A stretch of DNA of 64,000 bases, from contig CP058414.1 in assembly GCA_013391845.1 (NCBI GenBank), positions 1,033,501 through 1,097,500 on the forward strand, in the 5' to 3' direction. How positions within the stretch are numbered: the stretch's first letter is position 1; every line of letters starts with the position of its first letter. This stretch comes from Pseudoalteromonas shioyasakiensis (lineage in GTDB: Bacteria; Pseudomonadota; Gammaproteobacteria; Enterobacterales; Alteromonadaceae). Below are positions 1 to 9,538 of the stretch, piece by piece. Below the pieces are notes generated by a model that saw nothing but the letters and a program-made list of their open reading frames with translations, searched no databases and had not been told where the DNA came from. Made by a program: the position numbers and the translations under genes.

Positions 1-1
1 A

Positions 2-1789
2 AACACCATCATTATTGATTTAAAAAGTTACCTTGATGATTATTTAGAGCAAGGTGACAGCCAACACTTAAATAAAGCCTCAACGCTAATAAGCGATGTT
101 AAAAAGCAGCATTTAACTGAGCTATCTAATGACTTGGCGGGCCAACTAAATAGCCAACTGACGGCGCTCGATAAAGACATTAATGGTAAGTATCGTGCTT
201 TAGGTAAGCTATCGGGTAACGAAATGGCGCTGCTCGATAACTCGTTAAGGCAAATGGCAGGTTCGGCCTCATCGTTAATTGGCTATGCAAGCAAAGCCGA
301 GCCGCAAACAGTGCTTGCACTTGAGTATTATCAACTTGCTGCTGACTACTACAGCGAAGTTACATCACTCGCTTTGTATACATACAAGTTAGTGCTTAAC
401 TATGATCAAGACACTAAAAATAGCCTCAATCAAAGTGTTGAAAACCTAAATGACCTTGCTGCTAAAATCGATAGACTTGAAAACCTAGGTGTTATGAGCG
501 AAGTGGATGAAGACGCTTTGTTTTTTGGTGAAGAAGCTGAAGACTTAGCCGGTGATATTAAAGCTGAACTAAGTAGCTGGCCTAAACGTTTCCCACGTGA
601 TTTAGCATCCACTCTTGAGCAAGCTAAGCAACGTCAAACTGGCATGCAAGCACTTCGAGAACAGATTGAAGCCCTATCTGCGACGGTGCTTGGTGCTGAG
701 CAACAGTTAAAAGATGAACAAAGTAATCTTAAGCAACAAGTGTTTATCGTGTTCTGTGTGGCCATTAGCATGCTGGTGGTTTTAGCGGGGGGTGTTTACT
801 TTGTACAGCGTAACCAAGTGCTTAACCCATTGCGCCAATTACGTGATGGTTTTGCTTTCTTAATTGAAAGTAATGAGCTTAAAAACATCGAGAGTAAAAA
901 CCCGAAAACCGAAATAGGTGAAATTGCCCATTACTTTAATCAACTGATTGAGCGTCAGCGTGGTGAGGCAGAAGAACGAGCACAAATGCTGAAGGTTATT
1001 AATGACTTTATGCTAGAGATGAGCGAGCACTTACATACCATTGCACAGCAAACGGATGCCAGCCATTCTCAGGTTGAACAAAACCAAGGTTTACTTTCTG
1101 ATATTCAACACATTGGTGAGCAGGTCAATAACATAAATGGTCAAGTTGCTGATAATGCTAAACAAACTTTTGGGGCGATGGAGCAAAGCTTAGGTTTTGC
1201 CGACAGCATGTTAACCGCAAGTTCTCGAACTGAAGAGCGCGTTGAACAAGGTCTTGATAGCTTAAAAGAGCTATTAAAAGGGGTTGATGATGTTGGCCAA
1301 GTCATAGAGGTGATCAAAAACATTGCTGAACAAACAAATCTATTGGCACTGAATGCAGCGATTGAGTCGGCTCGTGCCGGTGAACATGGTCGAGGTTTTG
1401 CGGTTGTAGCGGACGAAGTCCGAAAACTTGCCAGACAAACACAAGGTTCACTTGATGATATTAATAGTCAGCTAAACCGCTTAAGTGAAAATTCAACCAT
1501 GGTATCAGAGCAAATTAGTGCGTTGGCTAATGATGCCGAGCTGCAAACACAAAATGCCCAAGAGCTTAAACGTAACTCAGAAGGCGTAGCTGACAACGCG
1601 CAAGATGCCAATAAAGTAGCGTTTGATGCTATGGAGCTTGCTAAGCAGCAAAATGCTTTACTCGAAAACTTTAGCCAATCAATGCAAAGCATGAAGGGGC
1701 AAGTAAGCGAGTCGAACTCACTGGTTAGTGATATTCAGCTGCGCCTACAAGAGCAAATGCACACTATTAAATCCAGCTTAGGTTTATAA
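2..1789 (+). CDS. Methyl-accepting chemotaxis protein, 5' end cut by window
   Basis: This is a transmembrane chemoreceptor that would signal through CheW/CheA to the flagellar motor. The reading frame is open from base 2, so the N-terminus and first membrane segment lie outside the window; the TTG at 134 is not a true start. A helical, probably periplasmic sensor region runs to about base 735. A hydrophobic membrane span follows at about 740-805, then a HAMP-like linker, then the long coiled-coil signalling hairpin. The conserved hairpin tip ([19 protein letters not shown]) is encoded near 1325-1385. No ligand can be deduced, and no CheR/CheB-docking pentapeptide is seen at the C-terminus. 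Confidence 0.93.
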   Translation, partial: NTIIIDLKSYLDDYLEQGDSQHLNKASTLISDVKKQHLTELSNDLAGQLNSQLTALDKDINGKYRALGKLSGNEMALLDNSLRQMAGSASSLIGYASKAEPQTVLALEYYQLAADYYSEVTSLALYTYKLVLNYDQDTKNSLNQSVENLNDLAAKIDRLENLGVMSEVDEDALFFGEEAEDLAGDIKAELSSWPKRFPRDLASTLEQAKQRQTGMQALREQIEALSATVLGAEQQLKDEQSNLKQQVFIVFCVAISMLVVLAGGVYFVQRNQVLNPLRQLRDGFAFLIESNELKNIESKNPKTEIGEIAHYFNQLIERQRGEAEERAQMLKVINDFMLEMSEHLHTIAQQTDASHSQVEQNQGLLSDIQHIGEQVNNINGQVADNAKQTFGAMEQSLGFADSMLTASSRTEERVEQGLDSLKELLKGVDDVGQVIEVIKNIAEQTNLLALNAAIESARAGEHGRGFAVVADEVRKLARQTQGSLDDINSQLNRLSENSTMVSEQISALANDAELQTQNAQELKRNSEGVADNAQDANKVAFDAMELAKQQNALLENFSQSMQSMKGQVSESNSLVSDIQLRLQEQMHTIKSSLGL

Positions 1790-1895
1790 CACTTAAAAGG
1801 GCGAACAATGTTTTGCATTGTTTCCCCTTAAATCATGCGGTATTCAATTTTTTGGGTATATACTCTGTACTCTTATTTTCTTTCAAGGAATCACG

Positions 1896-2369
1896 ATGAT
1901 CGAACAAGGCCAAACTTTACCTGCAGCAACCCTTAGCGAATTAACTAGTGAAGGTATGCAAACCTTATCAACAGAGGCATTATTTGCAGATAAAAAAGTG
2001 GTGTTATTTGCCGTGCCTGGCGCATTTACACCAACCTGTTCTAATGCTCACTTACCAGAATTTATCACCTTAGCTGATAAAATTACTGCCAAAGGCGTTG
2101 ATGCAATTTACTGTGTATCGGTAAACGATGCATTTGTAATGAAAGCATGGGGTGAAGCGCACAATGCTGAGCACATTCGTATGTTGGCTGATGGTGATGC
2201 CAGCTTTACTAAAGCACTTGGTTTAGATAAAGATACGGCAAGTTTTGGTGGTGTGCGCTCAAAGCGTTACGCGATGATCGTTGAAAACCAAATAGTAACA
2301 GGGCTTTTTGTTGAACAAGATAAAGAGTTTGTTGTGAGCCGCGCTGAATCTGTGCTAGAAAAACTTTAA
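1896..2369 (+). CDS. Peroxiredoxin, PRDX5/AhpE-like thiol peroxidase
   Basis: A 157-residue thiol-dependent peroxidase that reduces H2O2 and organic hydroperoxides. The peroxidatic cysteine sits in the motif PGAFTPTCSNAHLPEF (about residues 42-57), typical of the Prx5 subfamily. The C-terminal glutaredoxin domain fused to some bacterial relatives is absent, so the reductant is a separate protein. The ATG at 1896 is preferred over the in-frame start at 1818 because AAGGA lies just upstream (1885-1889) and the family N-terminus begins here. It stands alone between the chemoreceptor and a convergent protease gene. Confidence 0.93.
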   Translation: MIEQGQTLPAATLSELTSEGMQTLSTEALFADKKVVLFAVPGAFTPTCSNAHLPEFITLADKITAKGVDAIYCVSVNDAFVMKAWGEAHNAEHIRMLADGDASFTKALGLDKDTASFGGVRSKRYAMIVENQIVTGLFVEQDKEFVVSRAESVLEKL

Positions 2370-2396
2370 TAGCAATTCGTGCTTAATTAAGTAAAT

Positions 2397-2423
2397 ACAA
2401 AAAAGCCGGACGTAAGTCCGGCT
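2397..2423 (-). terminator. Rho-independent terminator of the S8 protease gene
   Basis: The inverted repeat AGCCGGAC (2404-2411) / GTCCGGCT (2416-2423) has a 4-nt loop. The A-run on its left side becomes a U-tract when read on the minus strand. It lies 35 bases after the protease stop codon. Read on the plus strand it has no U-tract. Confidence 0.85.
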
Positions 2424-2457
2424 GAAAGTCCCAGGGGGGAACTGGGGAGATCAACTA

Positions 2458-4593
2458 TTAAGGTTGATACTGTGCATCCAATGTCACACCAGAGAAAGTC
2501 TTGTAAGCATTTAAGCTTAAGTGCCAAGTACCTGCTTGTGGGTTACTGAATGTACATGTTTCTGCGTTACCGTTTTTGTACGGACGACAGTCATAGCTTG
2601 ATGTCGTTGGTTGGCTACCAAACTTAACGAATAAGTCAGCATCACCCGAGCCACCAGAAGTCGTTACTGTGAAGCTTGCCATACCTGCTGGTACTTCTAA
2701 TGTGTAATGTTTCCACTGACCTGCACTTGCCGAGATATCAGTCACTGTGCCGCCACCTGCTTGTGGTGAACCTGAGCCTGAACCTCCGCCTGATACAGTT
2801 AAATCACCCACTAAGCTAACACCTGAGTAGGCAGAATAACCATTCAGCATTACATGGTAAGTACCTGCTGTTGGGTTATCGATAGAACATACTTCATTGT
2901 TACCGCCTTTGTATGGACGACAATCATAGGTTGACGTTGTTGGTGCGCTACCTGCACGAACGTAAAGGTCAGCATCACCTGTACCGCCACTCATAGTGAA
3001 AGTTACGTTAGTAGCTCCACTAGGTACTTCCATTGTGTAGAAAGTTTGGCTGCTAGCAGAGCCACTTAAACCTGTTAGTGCTTGACCATCTTCTAACACA
3101 TTCCCCGTTGGTGGTGGCGGAGTTGTACCTGATGCCGCTGCAACTGCTGCTGCCGCATCCACAATACCTGTCCCACAGCTAGTACATGTTGCTGGGAAAG
3201 AACGGGTTGTTGATTTTAAAATGTTTTCGATTTCATCAGGCGTTGCTGAAGGTTTAGCTTGCTTGATTAGCGCAGCGACACCCGCAACATGTGGTGCTGC
3301 CATCGATGTACCTTGCGAGTAGTGATATGAATCGCTGCTTGGGCCTGTTGAGCCTGAGTTGTGAGTTGATAACACACCTTCAGAATCATTAGCAAAGCTT
3401 TGCGCGCCACCCGGTGCTGCAACATCAATGTTGCTACCGTAGTTTGAGTAGTATGCACGACCACCGTTACGACCTACTGATGCAACGTTTACTACGCCAT
3501 TACAGTTACCTGGGTTGTAGTTTGCAGAGTTATCGTTGTCATTACCTGCTGCGATAACGACTACAGTGCCGTTGTTACGGGCTTGGTTAATTGCATTTTG
3601 TGTTGTAGAGCTACATGAGCCGCTACCGCCTAAACTCATGTTAATAACATCAGCAGGGTTAGCATTTGCTGGTACACCAGAAACTGAACCACCTGAAGCC
3701 CAGATAATACCGTCAGCGATATCAGATGTTAAACCACCACATTTACCAAGTACACGAACAGGAACTACTTTCGCATCGTAAGCAACACCTGCAACACCTT
3801 CACCGTTGTTAGTAACAGCTGCAACTGTACCGGCAACGTGCGTACCGTGCCAGCTAGAGTCTTGAGCACCGTGTGTGTAACCACACTCGTTAGCACTGAT
3901 TGCATCACCTGGATCGCGAGCATCGCTATCACGACCGCCCCCATCGTTTGCTACAGACACGTTAGAGATCATGTCATAGCCCTGAAGGATGTTTGCGTTT
4001 AGATCAATATGAGGACGGTAACCTGTATCAAGTACCGCAACTACCACACCGCTACCTGTTGCTGTATCCCAAGCTGTAGGAAGGTTTAAACCACCTGCTT
4101 GCTCGTAGTAGTGCCATTGGTCGTCATAACGAGGGTCGTTAGGCGTTGCAAATGGCTTTAACATTTGGTCAATTTCGATGTATTCAACATTACCTGTTGC
4201 AAGCACCTCTTGCATGAACTCTTGTGCTTCTTGAGCAGAAAGTTTTTTATCAGCACGCATTACGTGGTGATTATTCATCGCCATTGCACGAACATATTGT
4301 GCTTTTACTTTACCTTTCTTACTGGTGAAGTTTTTAACAAAGCCTTTTGCTTTTTTGTTCATCATAGTTGGCGATTGTTCTGCTGCCGACATAGTCATCA
4401 TTTCATCATTGTTATTTTTATATTTGATGATGAATTGCGTACCAAAGCCTTCTTGACCTTGTAATTTTGCTGCAGTTTCCTGCATAGATGGCGACATAAG
4501 TTGGTTTGGAGTAGCCATTGCTGCTGTTGTCCCAAACAACGCAGTCAAGCTCAGTGCAATTGCGCACTTCTTCAAGTTGTTGTTAGTTGTCAT
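2458..4593 (-). CDS. Secreted S8 subtilisin-like serine protease with two PPC domains
   Basis: A 711-residue extracellular serine protease resembling the Alteromonas/Pseudoalteromonas AprI-type enzymes. The order is: signal peptide (1 to about 27, ending AAMA), an I9-like propeptide (about 50-147), an S8 catalytic domain (about 155-490), a TPPPP linker, and two pre-peptidase C-terminal domains (about 513-590 and 625-705). The catalytic triad is Asp189 (VLDTG), His249 (HGTHVAG) and Ser430 (GTSMAAP), with oxyanion Asn351. The two PPC copies share the motif YDCRPYK and paired cysteines. Export would be by Sec and then the type II system. The likely role is degradation of external protein. Confidence 0.95.
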   Translation of the reverse strand: MTTNNNLKKCAIALSLTALFGTTAAMATPNQLMSPSMQETAAKLQGQEGFGTQFIIKYKNNNDEMMTMSAAEQSPTMMNKKAKGFVKNFTSKKGKVKAQYVRAMAMNNHHVMRADKKLSAQEAQEFMQEVLATGNVEYIEIDQMLKPFATPNDPRYDDQWHYYEQAGGLNLPTAWDTATGSGVVVAVLDTGYRPHIDLNANILQGYDMISNVSVANDGGGRDSDARDPGDAISANECGYTHGAQDSSWHGTHVAGTVAAVTNNGEGVAGVAYDAKVVPVRVLGKCGGLTSDIADGIIWASGGSVSGVPANANPADVINMSLGGSGSCSSTTQNAINQARNNGTVVVIAAGNDNDNSANYNPGNCNGVVNVASVGRNGGRAYYSNYGSNIDVAAPGGAQSFANDSEGVLSTHNSGSTGPSSDSYHYSQGTSMAAPHVAGVAALIKQAKPSATPDEIENILKSTTRSFPATCTSCGTGIVDAAAAVAAASGTTPPPPTGNVLEDGQALTGLSGSASSQTFYTMEVPSGATNVTFTMSGGTGDADLYVRAGSAPTTSTYDCRPYKGGNNEVCSIDNPTAGTYHVMLNGYSAYSGVSLVGDLTVSGGGSGSGSPQAGGGTVTDISASAGQWKHYTLEVPAGMASFTVTTSGGSGDADLFVKFGSQPTTSSYDCRPYKNGNAETCTFSNPQAGTWHLSLNAYKTFSGVTLDAQYQP

Positions 4594-4916
4594 AATGATC
4601 CCTAGATTGTTATGTAAATCTTCACGGTATTTTTCGCGAAGGGGGACAAAGGTAAAATAAATGTAAATTTAGTTAAAATATCGTTTTATTATGGTTGTCT
4701 CTATTTTGGTTATAACCGAATGTATAGACGTCTAAATCAGTCTTTTTATGGTGTTTTTTAATACTTTTCTCATAATAAAGTTATAAATTTTTAGTTTTGA
4801 GTTTTTACTTTATTTCGTTTTTTGGTTTTATCTTTTTTGTAAAAACACCGTACTGTTAACACTGCAGCGAAAATAACTTGTTATAATCAGCTAAATTTTT
4901 TTAGTGAGTATGAGTA
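4594..4916. other. AT-rich divergent intergenic region, no gene
   Basis: These 323 bases separate the divergent protease and flavoprotein genes and must hold both promoters. The stretch is strongly AT-rich, mainly T-runs between 4740 and 4900. I see no open reading frame, RNA or clear operator in it. Confidence 0.6.
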
Positions 4917-6101
4917 ATGACCCAAGTAGACGTAATTGTGATTGGCGCCGGTGCCGCAGGTTTGATGTGTGCTGCACAAGCAGGCTACCGTGGTCGCAAT
5001 GTTACTGTGCTTGATATGGGCAAAAAGCCGGGCCGTAAAATATTAATCAGCGGCGGTGGTCGTTGTAACTTCACCAATGAAAACGCAAGCCCAGACAATT
5101 ACTTGTGTGGCAATCCTCACTTTGTAAAATCGTGTTTAAGCCGTTATACCCAACATGACTTTATTGAGCTGGTGGACCGTCACGGTTTGGCTTATCACCA
5201 TAAAACGCTGGGCCAGTTATTCTGCGATAACAGCGCACAAGATATCGTCGATATTCTTTTAACTGAGTGCGAGTGGGCGGGAGTTAACATAGCGCTGCGT
5301 AACGAAGTACTCAGTGTGACCAAAACAGATGCTGGTTATGAAGTTATTACCGAGCAAGACAGCTATCAATGCGAGTCGTTAGTTGTTGCATCCGGTGGGT
5401 TAACCATGCCTAAGCTCGGTGCAACACCAATTGGTTATAAAATTGCAGATCAATTTGGTTTAACAGTGTTACCAACCATGGCGGCATTAGTGCCATTTAC
5501 TTTGCACCAGCACGATAAAGATCGCTTTGAAGGTTTATCGGGGATCAGTATTCCTTGTCTGGTTAGCAGTGAAGATGGCACCCAGTTCAAAGAGAACATC
5601 CTGTTTACTCACCGTGGCCTTTCGGGCCCAGCGATTTTGCAAATCAGCTCTTTTTGGCGTGCAGGGCAAACTGTGTACATCAACTTGTTACCCGAGCTCG
5701 ATTTAAAACAGCAGCTTGAGCAGTGGCGTCAAAGCCAAGGGCAAAAGTCACTAAAAAATACTCTTGCGACAATTTTACCAAAGCGTTTTGTTGAAATGCT
5801 GCACGACACCAAGGCTATTCCAGATTGCAATGTAAACCAGCTAAGCCATGCGCAAATCGACGCGTTACATGACTACGTTCATAATTGGCAAATTAAACCC
5901 AACGGCACAGAGGGTTACAGAACCGCCGAAGTCACGCTTGGCGGTGTAGACACCGACGAGTTAAGCTCAAAAACCTTCGAAGCGAAAAAGTCACAGGGCC
6001 TTTATTTCATCGGCGAAGTAACCGATGTCACCGGCTGGTTAGGCGGCTACAACTTCCAATATGCTTGGAGCTGCGGCTTTGCAGCAGGGCAGTATTGTTG
6101 A
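4917..6101 (+). CDS. BaiN/HI0933-type FAD-dependent oxidoreductase (YhiN-like)
   Basis: A 394-residue flavoprotein of the HI0933/YhiN family. The N-terminal dinucleotide-binding motif is VIGAGAAGLMCAAQAG (residues about 7-22). The family signature GKKPGRKILISGGGRCNFTN follows near residue 36. A second cofactor-contact region close to the C-terminus reads GEVTDVTGWLGGYNFQYAWSCG. The length is normal for the family. The physiological substrate of most members is unknown, so no reaction is assigned. It is a single gene, divergent from the protease. Confidence 0.9.
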   Translation: MTQVDVIVIGAGAAGLMCAAQAGYRGRNVTVLDMGKKPGRKILISGGGRCNFTNENASPDNYLCGNPHFVKSCLSRYTQHDFIELVDRHGLAYHHKTLGQLFCDNSAQDIVDILLTECEWAGVNIALRNEVLSVTKTDAGYEVITEQDSYQCESLVVASGGLTMPKLGATPIGYKIADQFGLTVLPTMAALVPFTLHQHDKDRFEGLSGISIPCLVSSEDGTQFKENILFTHRGLSGPAILQISSFWRAGQTVYINLLPELDLKQQLEQWRQSQGQKSLKNTLATILPKRFVEMLHDTKAIPDCNVNQLSHAQIDALHDYVHNWQIKPNGTEGYRTAEVTLGGVDTDELSSKTFEAKKSQGLYFIGEVTDVTGWLGGYNFQYAWSCGFAAGQYC

Positions 6102-6107
6102 GCTAAG

Positions 6108-6194
6108 TTACTAGCTGCTAGTTGCTAGGGGAAAGACATTACTGGCTAGGAGCCAGGAGCCAGGAGCTAGGCTCTAGGAACTAGGTGCTAGGTT
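6108..6194. repeat. Imperfect CTAGG/AGGAGC short-word repeat
   Basis: The first stretch after the flavoprotein gene is built from variants of CTAGGAGC, CTAGGTGC and CCAGGAGC, many containing the palindromic core CTAG. Unit length varies from about 6 to 10 bases, so this is a degenerate tandem array, not a fixed-period satellite. It encodes nothing visible. Confidence 0.7.
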
Positions 6195-6352
6195 AGCACT
6201 TGTTTGGAGGTCAGGCTTTAGCGTTTTTTTATAACGCCATATGACGGCCTTAATAATTTAGCTTACAGCTCCTCCCATACAGCCAAGTTCCGATTTATGG
6301 TCTATTATTTCATTTTGCTGAGTAGTAATAATGTATTGGACTCGAGTTGCCC

Positions 6353-7618
6353 ATGAAGCTTAACGACGCACAGATGTTTATTAACCCTGTTTATCGGTTA
6401 ATAGAAATTACACCTATCCCCGTTACTGTTTCTTCGCCTAGCGGTAAACTTGAATATGCAAACCCGGCACTAAAACAATTATTAGGTTATGAAGGCGATG
6501 AAGTGTACGCAGATGATGTTGTTATAACTCATGCTGATGACAGGGAGTTAAATAAAACTATTCGTGCCAAGCTTAATCAGTTCCCTGAGCAGCCATTACA
6601 AATCGAAAAGCGTTACAAGCATAAGCTTGGGCATTCTATTTATTGCCAGCTGAACATTGTCGCAGAGGTAGATAATGACGGTAATGTCGTTCGTTATATT
6701 TCACAGATAATTGATTTAACAACGGTCAATAAAGAGGCGGCAGCAGATATTCTACTGACATATTTGGTTGATAAATCAAATGATGCCATGTTTATTGCAG
6801 ACCCTCAGTTTGGTCAAATTCTTAACTGTAATCAATTAGCTTACAAGTGCTTAGGTTATGAAAAAGAAGAGCTACTAAAACTGACTGTGCCAGATATTAA
6901 CCCAGACTATGATACGAATAGCAAATGGCTGGATAGGGTAGCGCGAATAAAAGCCCAAGAAACCACTATTTTTGAGTCGTGCTTAAAACATAAAGATGGT
7001 CATACTTTTCCAACTGAAGTGAGTGTTTGTTATATCGACCATCAAGGAAAAAGTTATCTTCTTGCGATTGTGCGTGACATTTCAGCTCGAAAAAATAAAG
7101 AACAGGCGTTGATTGAGCTTGCTAACCTTGACCCGCTTACCCAATTACCGAACCGTCGTTATCTAGAGCAATTATTGAATGATGTATTTAGTGAAAATGG
7201 TGATGTGGCTGAGGGAATGGGCTTTATTTATATCGATTTGGATGAGTTTAAACAAATCAACGATCAATATGGTCATGCAATAGGTGATGAAGTTTTAGTA
7301 TGGGTTGCAAAGCAACTTCAAGCCGCCGTTAGAAGTACCGACTATGTAGTAAGAATGGGCGGCGATGAGTTTTTAGTGACTATATCAGGAGTAACTAATA
7401 CGATGATTTTGAATCGCTTAGCGCATAAAATTGCGGCTCAGTTTACAAAACCATTTAGTTCTAAAGGTATATCAATTGAGGTTACAGCGAGTATAGGTGT
7501 GACAGCGCATTTTCTAGGAGATGGTGTGTACGCAGCGAATCAGTTAATTGAAGAAGCCGATGCGGCTATGTACCAAGCTAAAAAGCAACCTGGAACAACC
7601 ATTATTCACTTTAGCTAA
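6353..7618 (+). CDS. Cytoplasmic PAS-PAS-GGDEF diguanylate cyclase
   Basis: A 421-residue protein predicted to make c-di-GMP from two GTP. Two PAS sensor domains (about residues 10-130 and 140-255, each followed by PAC-like strands) precede a GGDEF domain (about 258-420). The active-site GGDEF is at residues 336-340. An RxxD inhibitory I-site (RSTD) lies exactly five residues before it, so product inhibition is expected. No membrane segment is visible. The ATG at 6353 is preferred; an in-frame TTG at 6347 is possible because GGA lies six bases before it. It converges with a second diguanylate cyclase across a heptamer repeat. Confidence 0.92.
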   Translation: MKLNDAQMFINPVYRLIEITPIPVTVSSPSGKLEYANPALKQLLGYEGDEVYADDVVITHADDRELNKTIRAKLNQFPEQPLQIEKRYKHKLGHSIYCQLNIVAEVDNDGNVVRYISQIIDLTTVNKEAAADILLTYLVDKSNDAMFIADPQFGQILNCNQLAYKCLGYEKEELLKLTVPDINPDYDTNSKWLDRVARIKAQETTIFESCLKHKDGHTFPTEVSVCYIDHQGKSYLLAIVRDISARKNKEQALIELANLDPLTQLPNRRYLEQLLNDVFSENGDVAEGMGFIYIDLDEFKQINDQYGHAIGDEVLVWVAKQLQAAVRSTDYVVRMGGDEFLVTISGVTNTMILNRLAHKIAAQFTKPFSSKGISIEVTASIGVTAHFLGDGVYAANQLIEEADAAMYQAKKQPGTTIIHFS

Positions 7619-7641
7619 TCGTTTTAAAGCCTTAAGTTACT

Positions 7642-7697
7642 TTGAAACTTGAAACTTGAAACTTGAAACTTGAAACTTGAAACTTGAAACTTGAAAC
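7642..7697. repeat. Eight perfect tandem copies of the heptamer TTGAAAC
   Basis: The unit TTGAAAC is repeated eight times without error, filling most of the 88-base gap between two convergent diguanylate cyclase genes. No hairpin terminator is present in the gap. The last copy ends nine bases before the stop codon of the minus-strand gene. Confidence 0.95.
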
Positions 7698-7706
7698 TTT
7701 TCCCGT

Positions 7707-9404
7707 CTAAGCAGCCACTTCAACACAATTACGGCCGTTACTTTTCGCTTTATACAATGCTTTGTCGGCAACGGTGAGGGTTTCTTTCACGGTTGTTGAA
7801 GAGTGAGCTACGCTGTGTATACCAATACTCACGGTAAACTGCACGGTTTGCACTTCATCAATAGTGATGTAGGTTTCTTGCGCCTTTTGGCGAATTCGCT
7901 CGGCAACTAGCTTTGCATCAAGTAGGTTACAATTGAGTAGTAACACAAACTCTTCGCCGCCGTAACGGCAGGCTATATCAGCAAGGCCTTGTTCTGAGGT
8001 GAGTATGTTGGCAAATGCGATAATAACTTTATCGCCAACATCGTGGCCGTATGTGTCGTTAATGTTTTTGAAGTGGTCGAGATCAGCAATTAGGAGGGTA
8101 AACTCTTGCTGATTGGTTGCCATCGCGGCAATCAGTTCTTCACTTTTTCTGTCAAAGTAACGGCGATTATACAGGCCTGTCATAGGGTCTGTATCGACCA
8201 AGCGGTTGAGCTCAGTTTGCTGTGCTTTAATTTTTTCGAGGCTCTTAATTCGATAGGAAAGAATAAACGCCATCATTAACGCTTCGAGCAAAATACCTAT
8301 GCCAACACCGTGGCTATTAATCACGTTTGCGTCGCTGATCCCTTTGTAATAAAGCACCGCCAGCATATTGAAAATAACGAACATAGAGTGGCCGAGCAAA
8401 AAGTATTTTGCCAGCGCGTTACCTTTGCGCCACAGCGAAATAGATACTCCAAATGTCACAGTCATCATTAATGCAGCCAAGCTGCTGGCAGGTTTTAATG
8501 CACCTACAATATCGAACAAGCTATAAACAAAGTCCGCAACGAGTAAGAACAAAATAATCGAAAGTGCAATATGCTCTTTAGGGTAGAGCTTTTTGGTTTC
8601 GAAAATAAGCATTACAAAGATCACTAAAAAGCTTGGCATACTTAGCAAGTTAGAATTGAGTTGTAATAGTTCGGCACTAAAAATACCGAAAAAGTTAGCG
8701 GCAACACCATAAGATAGCGCCACCCAAACTGTGCCAGAAATAAGGTAAAGGGCGTAAACGATGTTCTCGATTTTACGTGCCGATAAATACAAGAAAAAGT
8801 TATAAATCATCAGTGCTAACATCATCCCAACAAGTAGAGCAATATAATTACCATTCCCTACAAGAGCACGTTTTGAGTGCTCTTCATCAAAAATAGCGAG
8901 TGCAAACCATTGATGAGAAAAGGTCACGCTTTTTATGTAAATTGTTTTTTGCTGATTGGGTGCAATATAAAACGAAAATACGGCACTACCACCAAACATG
9001 TTGGTTTTAGGTCCTGCTTTATCAAGCTGAATGACCGATTGGTTTATCAGTTGCCCTGCTTGCGTTTCGTAAAAGCTCACTTCTTCTAAGTGATAGGCAT
9101 CTGGGTTATGTACAAATAAGCGCAGGGTGTCGCTGTAGGTATTTTTTATAACTATTTTTGACCATGTTGTTTTGGCATTCGTGCCTAAAGTGAGCTTGTT
9201 TTGACTGTTTATAAAACTTTGCAGCTGAACTTGTGAAAGAGGCATAGTGCCAGAGCCATCAATAAAATAGCTCATATCAAATTGGGTGAGGTCAATGCTA
9301 CGTTGGTTAATATTAACAATAGGGGAGTTATCGGCGCGGCTTTGATTAGCCAAAGTTAGGCATATTGAGTAGATAACAAAAAGCAGTATAAAGCGCGTAA
9401 TCAT
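7707..9404 (-). CDS. 7TM-DISM receptor diguanylate cyclase
   Basis: A 565-residue membrane protein with a signal peptide (1 to about 24) and a periplasmic 7TMR-DISMED2-like sensor domain (about 40-175). Seven or so membrane spans follow (about 185-390), then a GGDEF domain (about 400-565). The catalytic signature is GGEEF at residues 482-486, so activity is likely. The position of the I-site arginine is taken by glycine (GLAD), so product inhibition through the I-site is probably lost, unlike in its convergent neighbour. DISM domains in other proteins bind carbohydrate-like or small ligands; the ligand here is unknown. Confidence 0.92.
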   Translation of the reverse strand: MITRFILLFVIYSICLTLANQSRADNSPIVNINQRSIDLTQFDMSYFIDGSGTMPLSQVQLQSFINSQNKLTLGTNAKTTWSKIVIKNTYSDTLRLFVHNPDAYHLEEVSFYETQAGQLINQSVIQLDKAGPKTNMFGGSAVFSFYIAPNQQKTIYIKSVTFSHQWFALAIFDEEHSKRALVGNGNYIALLVGMMLALMIYNFFLYLSARKIENIVYALYLISGTVWVALSYGVAANFFGIFSAELLQLNSNLLSMPSFLVIFVMLIFETKKLYPKEHIALSIILFLLVADFVYSLFDIVGALKPASSLAALMMTVTFGVSISLWRKGNALAKYFLLGHSMFVIFNMLAVLYYKGISDANVINSHGVGIGILLEALMMAFILSYRIKSLEKIKAQQTELNRLVDTDPMTGLYNRRYFDRKSEELIAAMATNQQEFTLLIADLDHFKNINDTYGHDVGDKVIIAFANILTSEQGLADIACRYGGEEFVLLLNCNLLDAKLVAERIRQKAQETYITIDEVQTVQFTVSIGIHSVAHSSTTVKETLTVADKALYKAKSNGRNCVEVAA

Positions 9405-9490
9405 CCCTGGTGCCTGTATCCAAATAAAAATAGTAATAAAGTTTTATTTTTAACGTAAACTGCTGGCTTGTCGAGTAAATTATTAACGAA

Positions 9491-9518
9491 AAATAAAAAA
9501 GCCGCTAACTTAGCGGCT
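9491..9518 (-). terminator. Rho-independent terminator of katG
   Basis: The palindrome AGCCGCTAA (9500-9508) / TTAGCGGCT (9510-9518) is preceded on the plus strand by an A-run, giving a U-tract on the minus strand. It lies 20 bases beyond the katG stop codon. Confidence 0.88.
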
Positions 9519-9538
9519 TTGTTGGTTGCGAAAATATA

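Noticed and set aside
2429..2447. Second terminator near the protease gene (CCCAG / CTGGG)
   Set aside because: The stem is short and lies between the stop codon and the stronger hairpin, with no U-tract.
7642..7697. CRISPR-like array
   Set aside because: The unit is seven bases with no spacers, and no cas gene is in the window.
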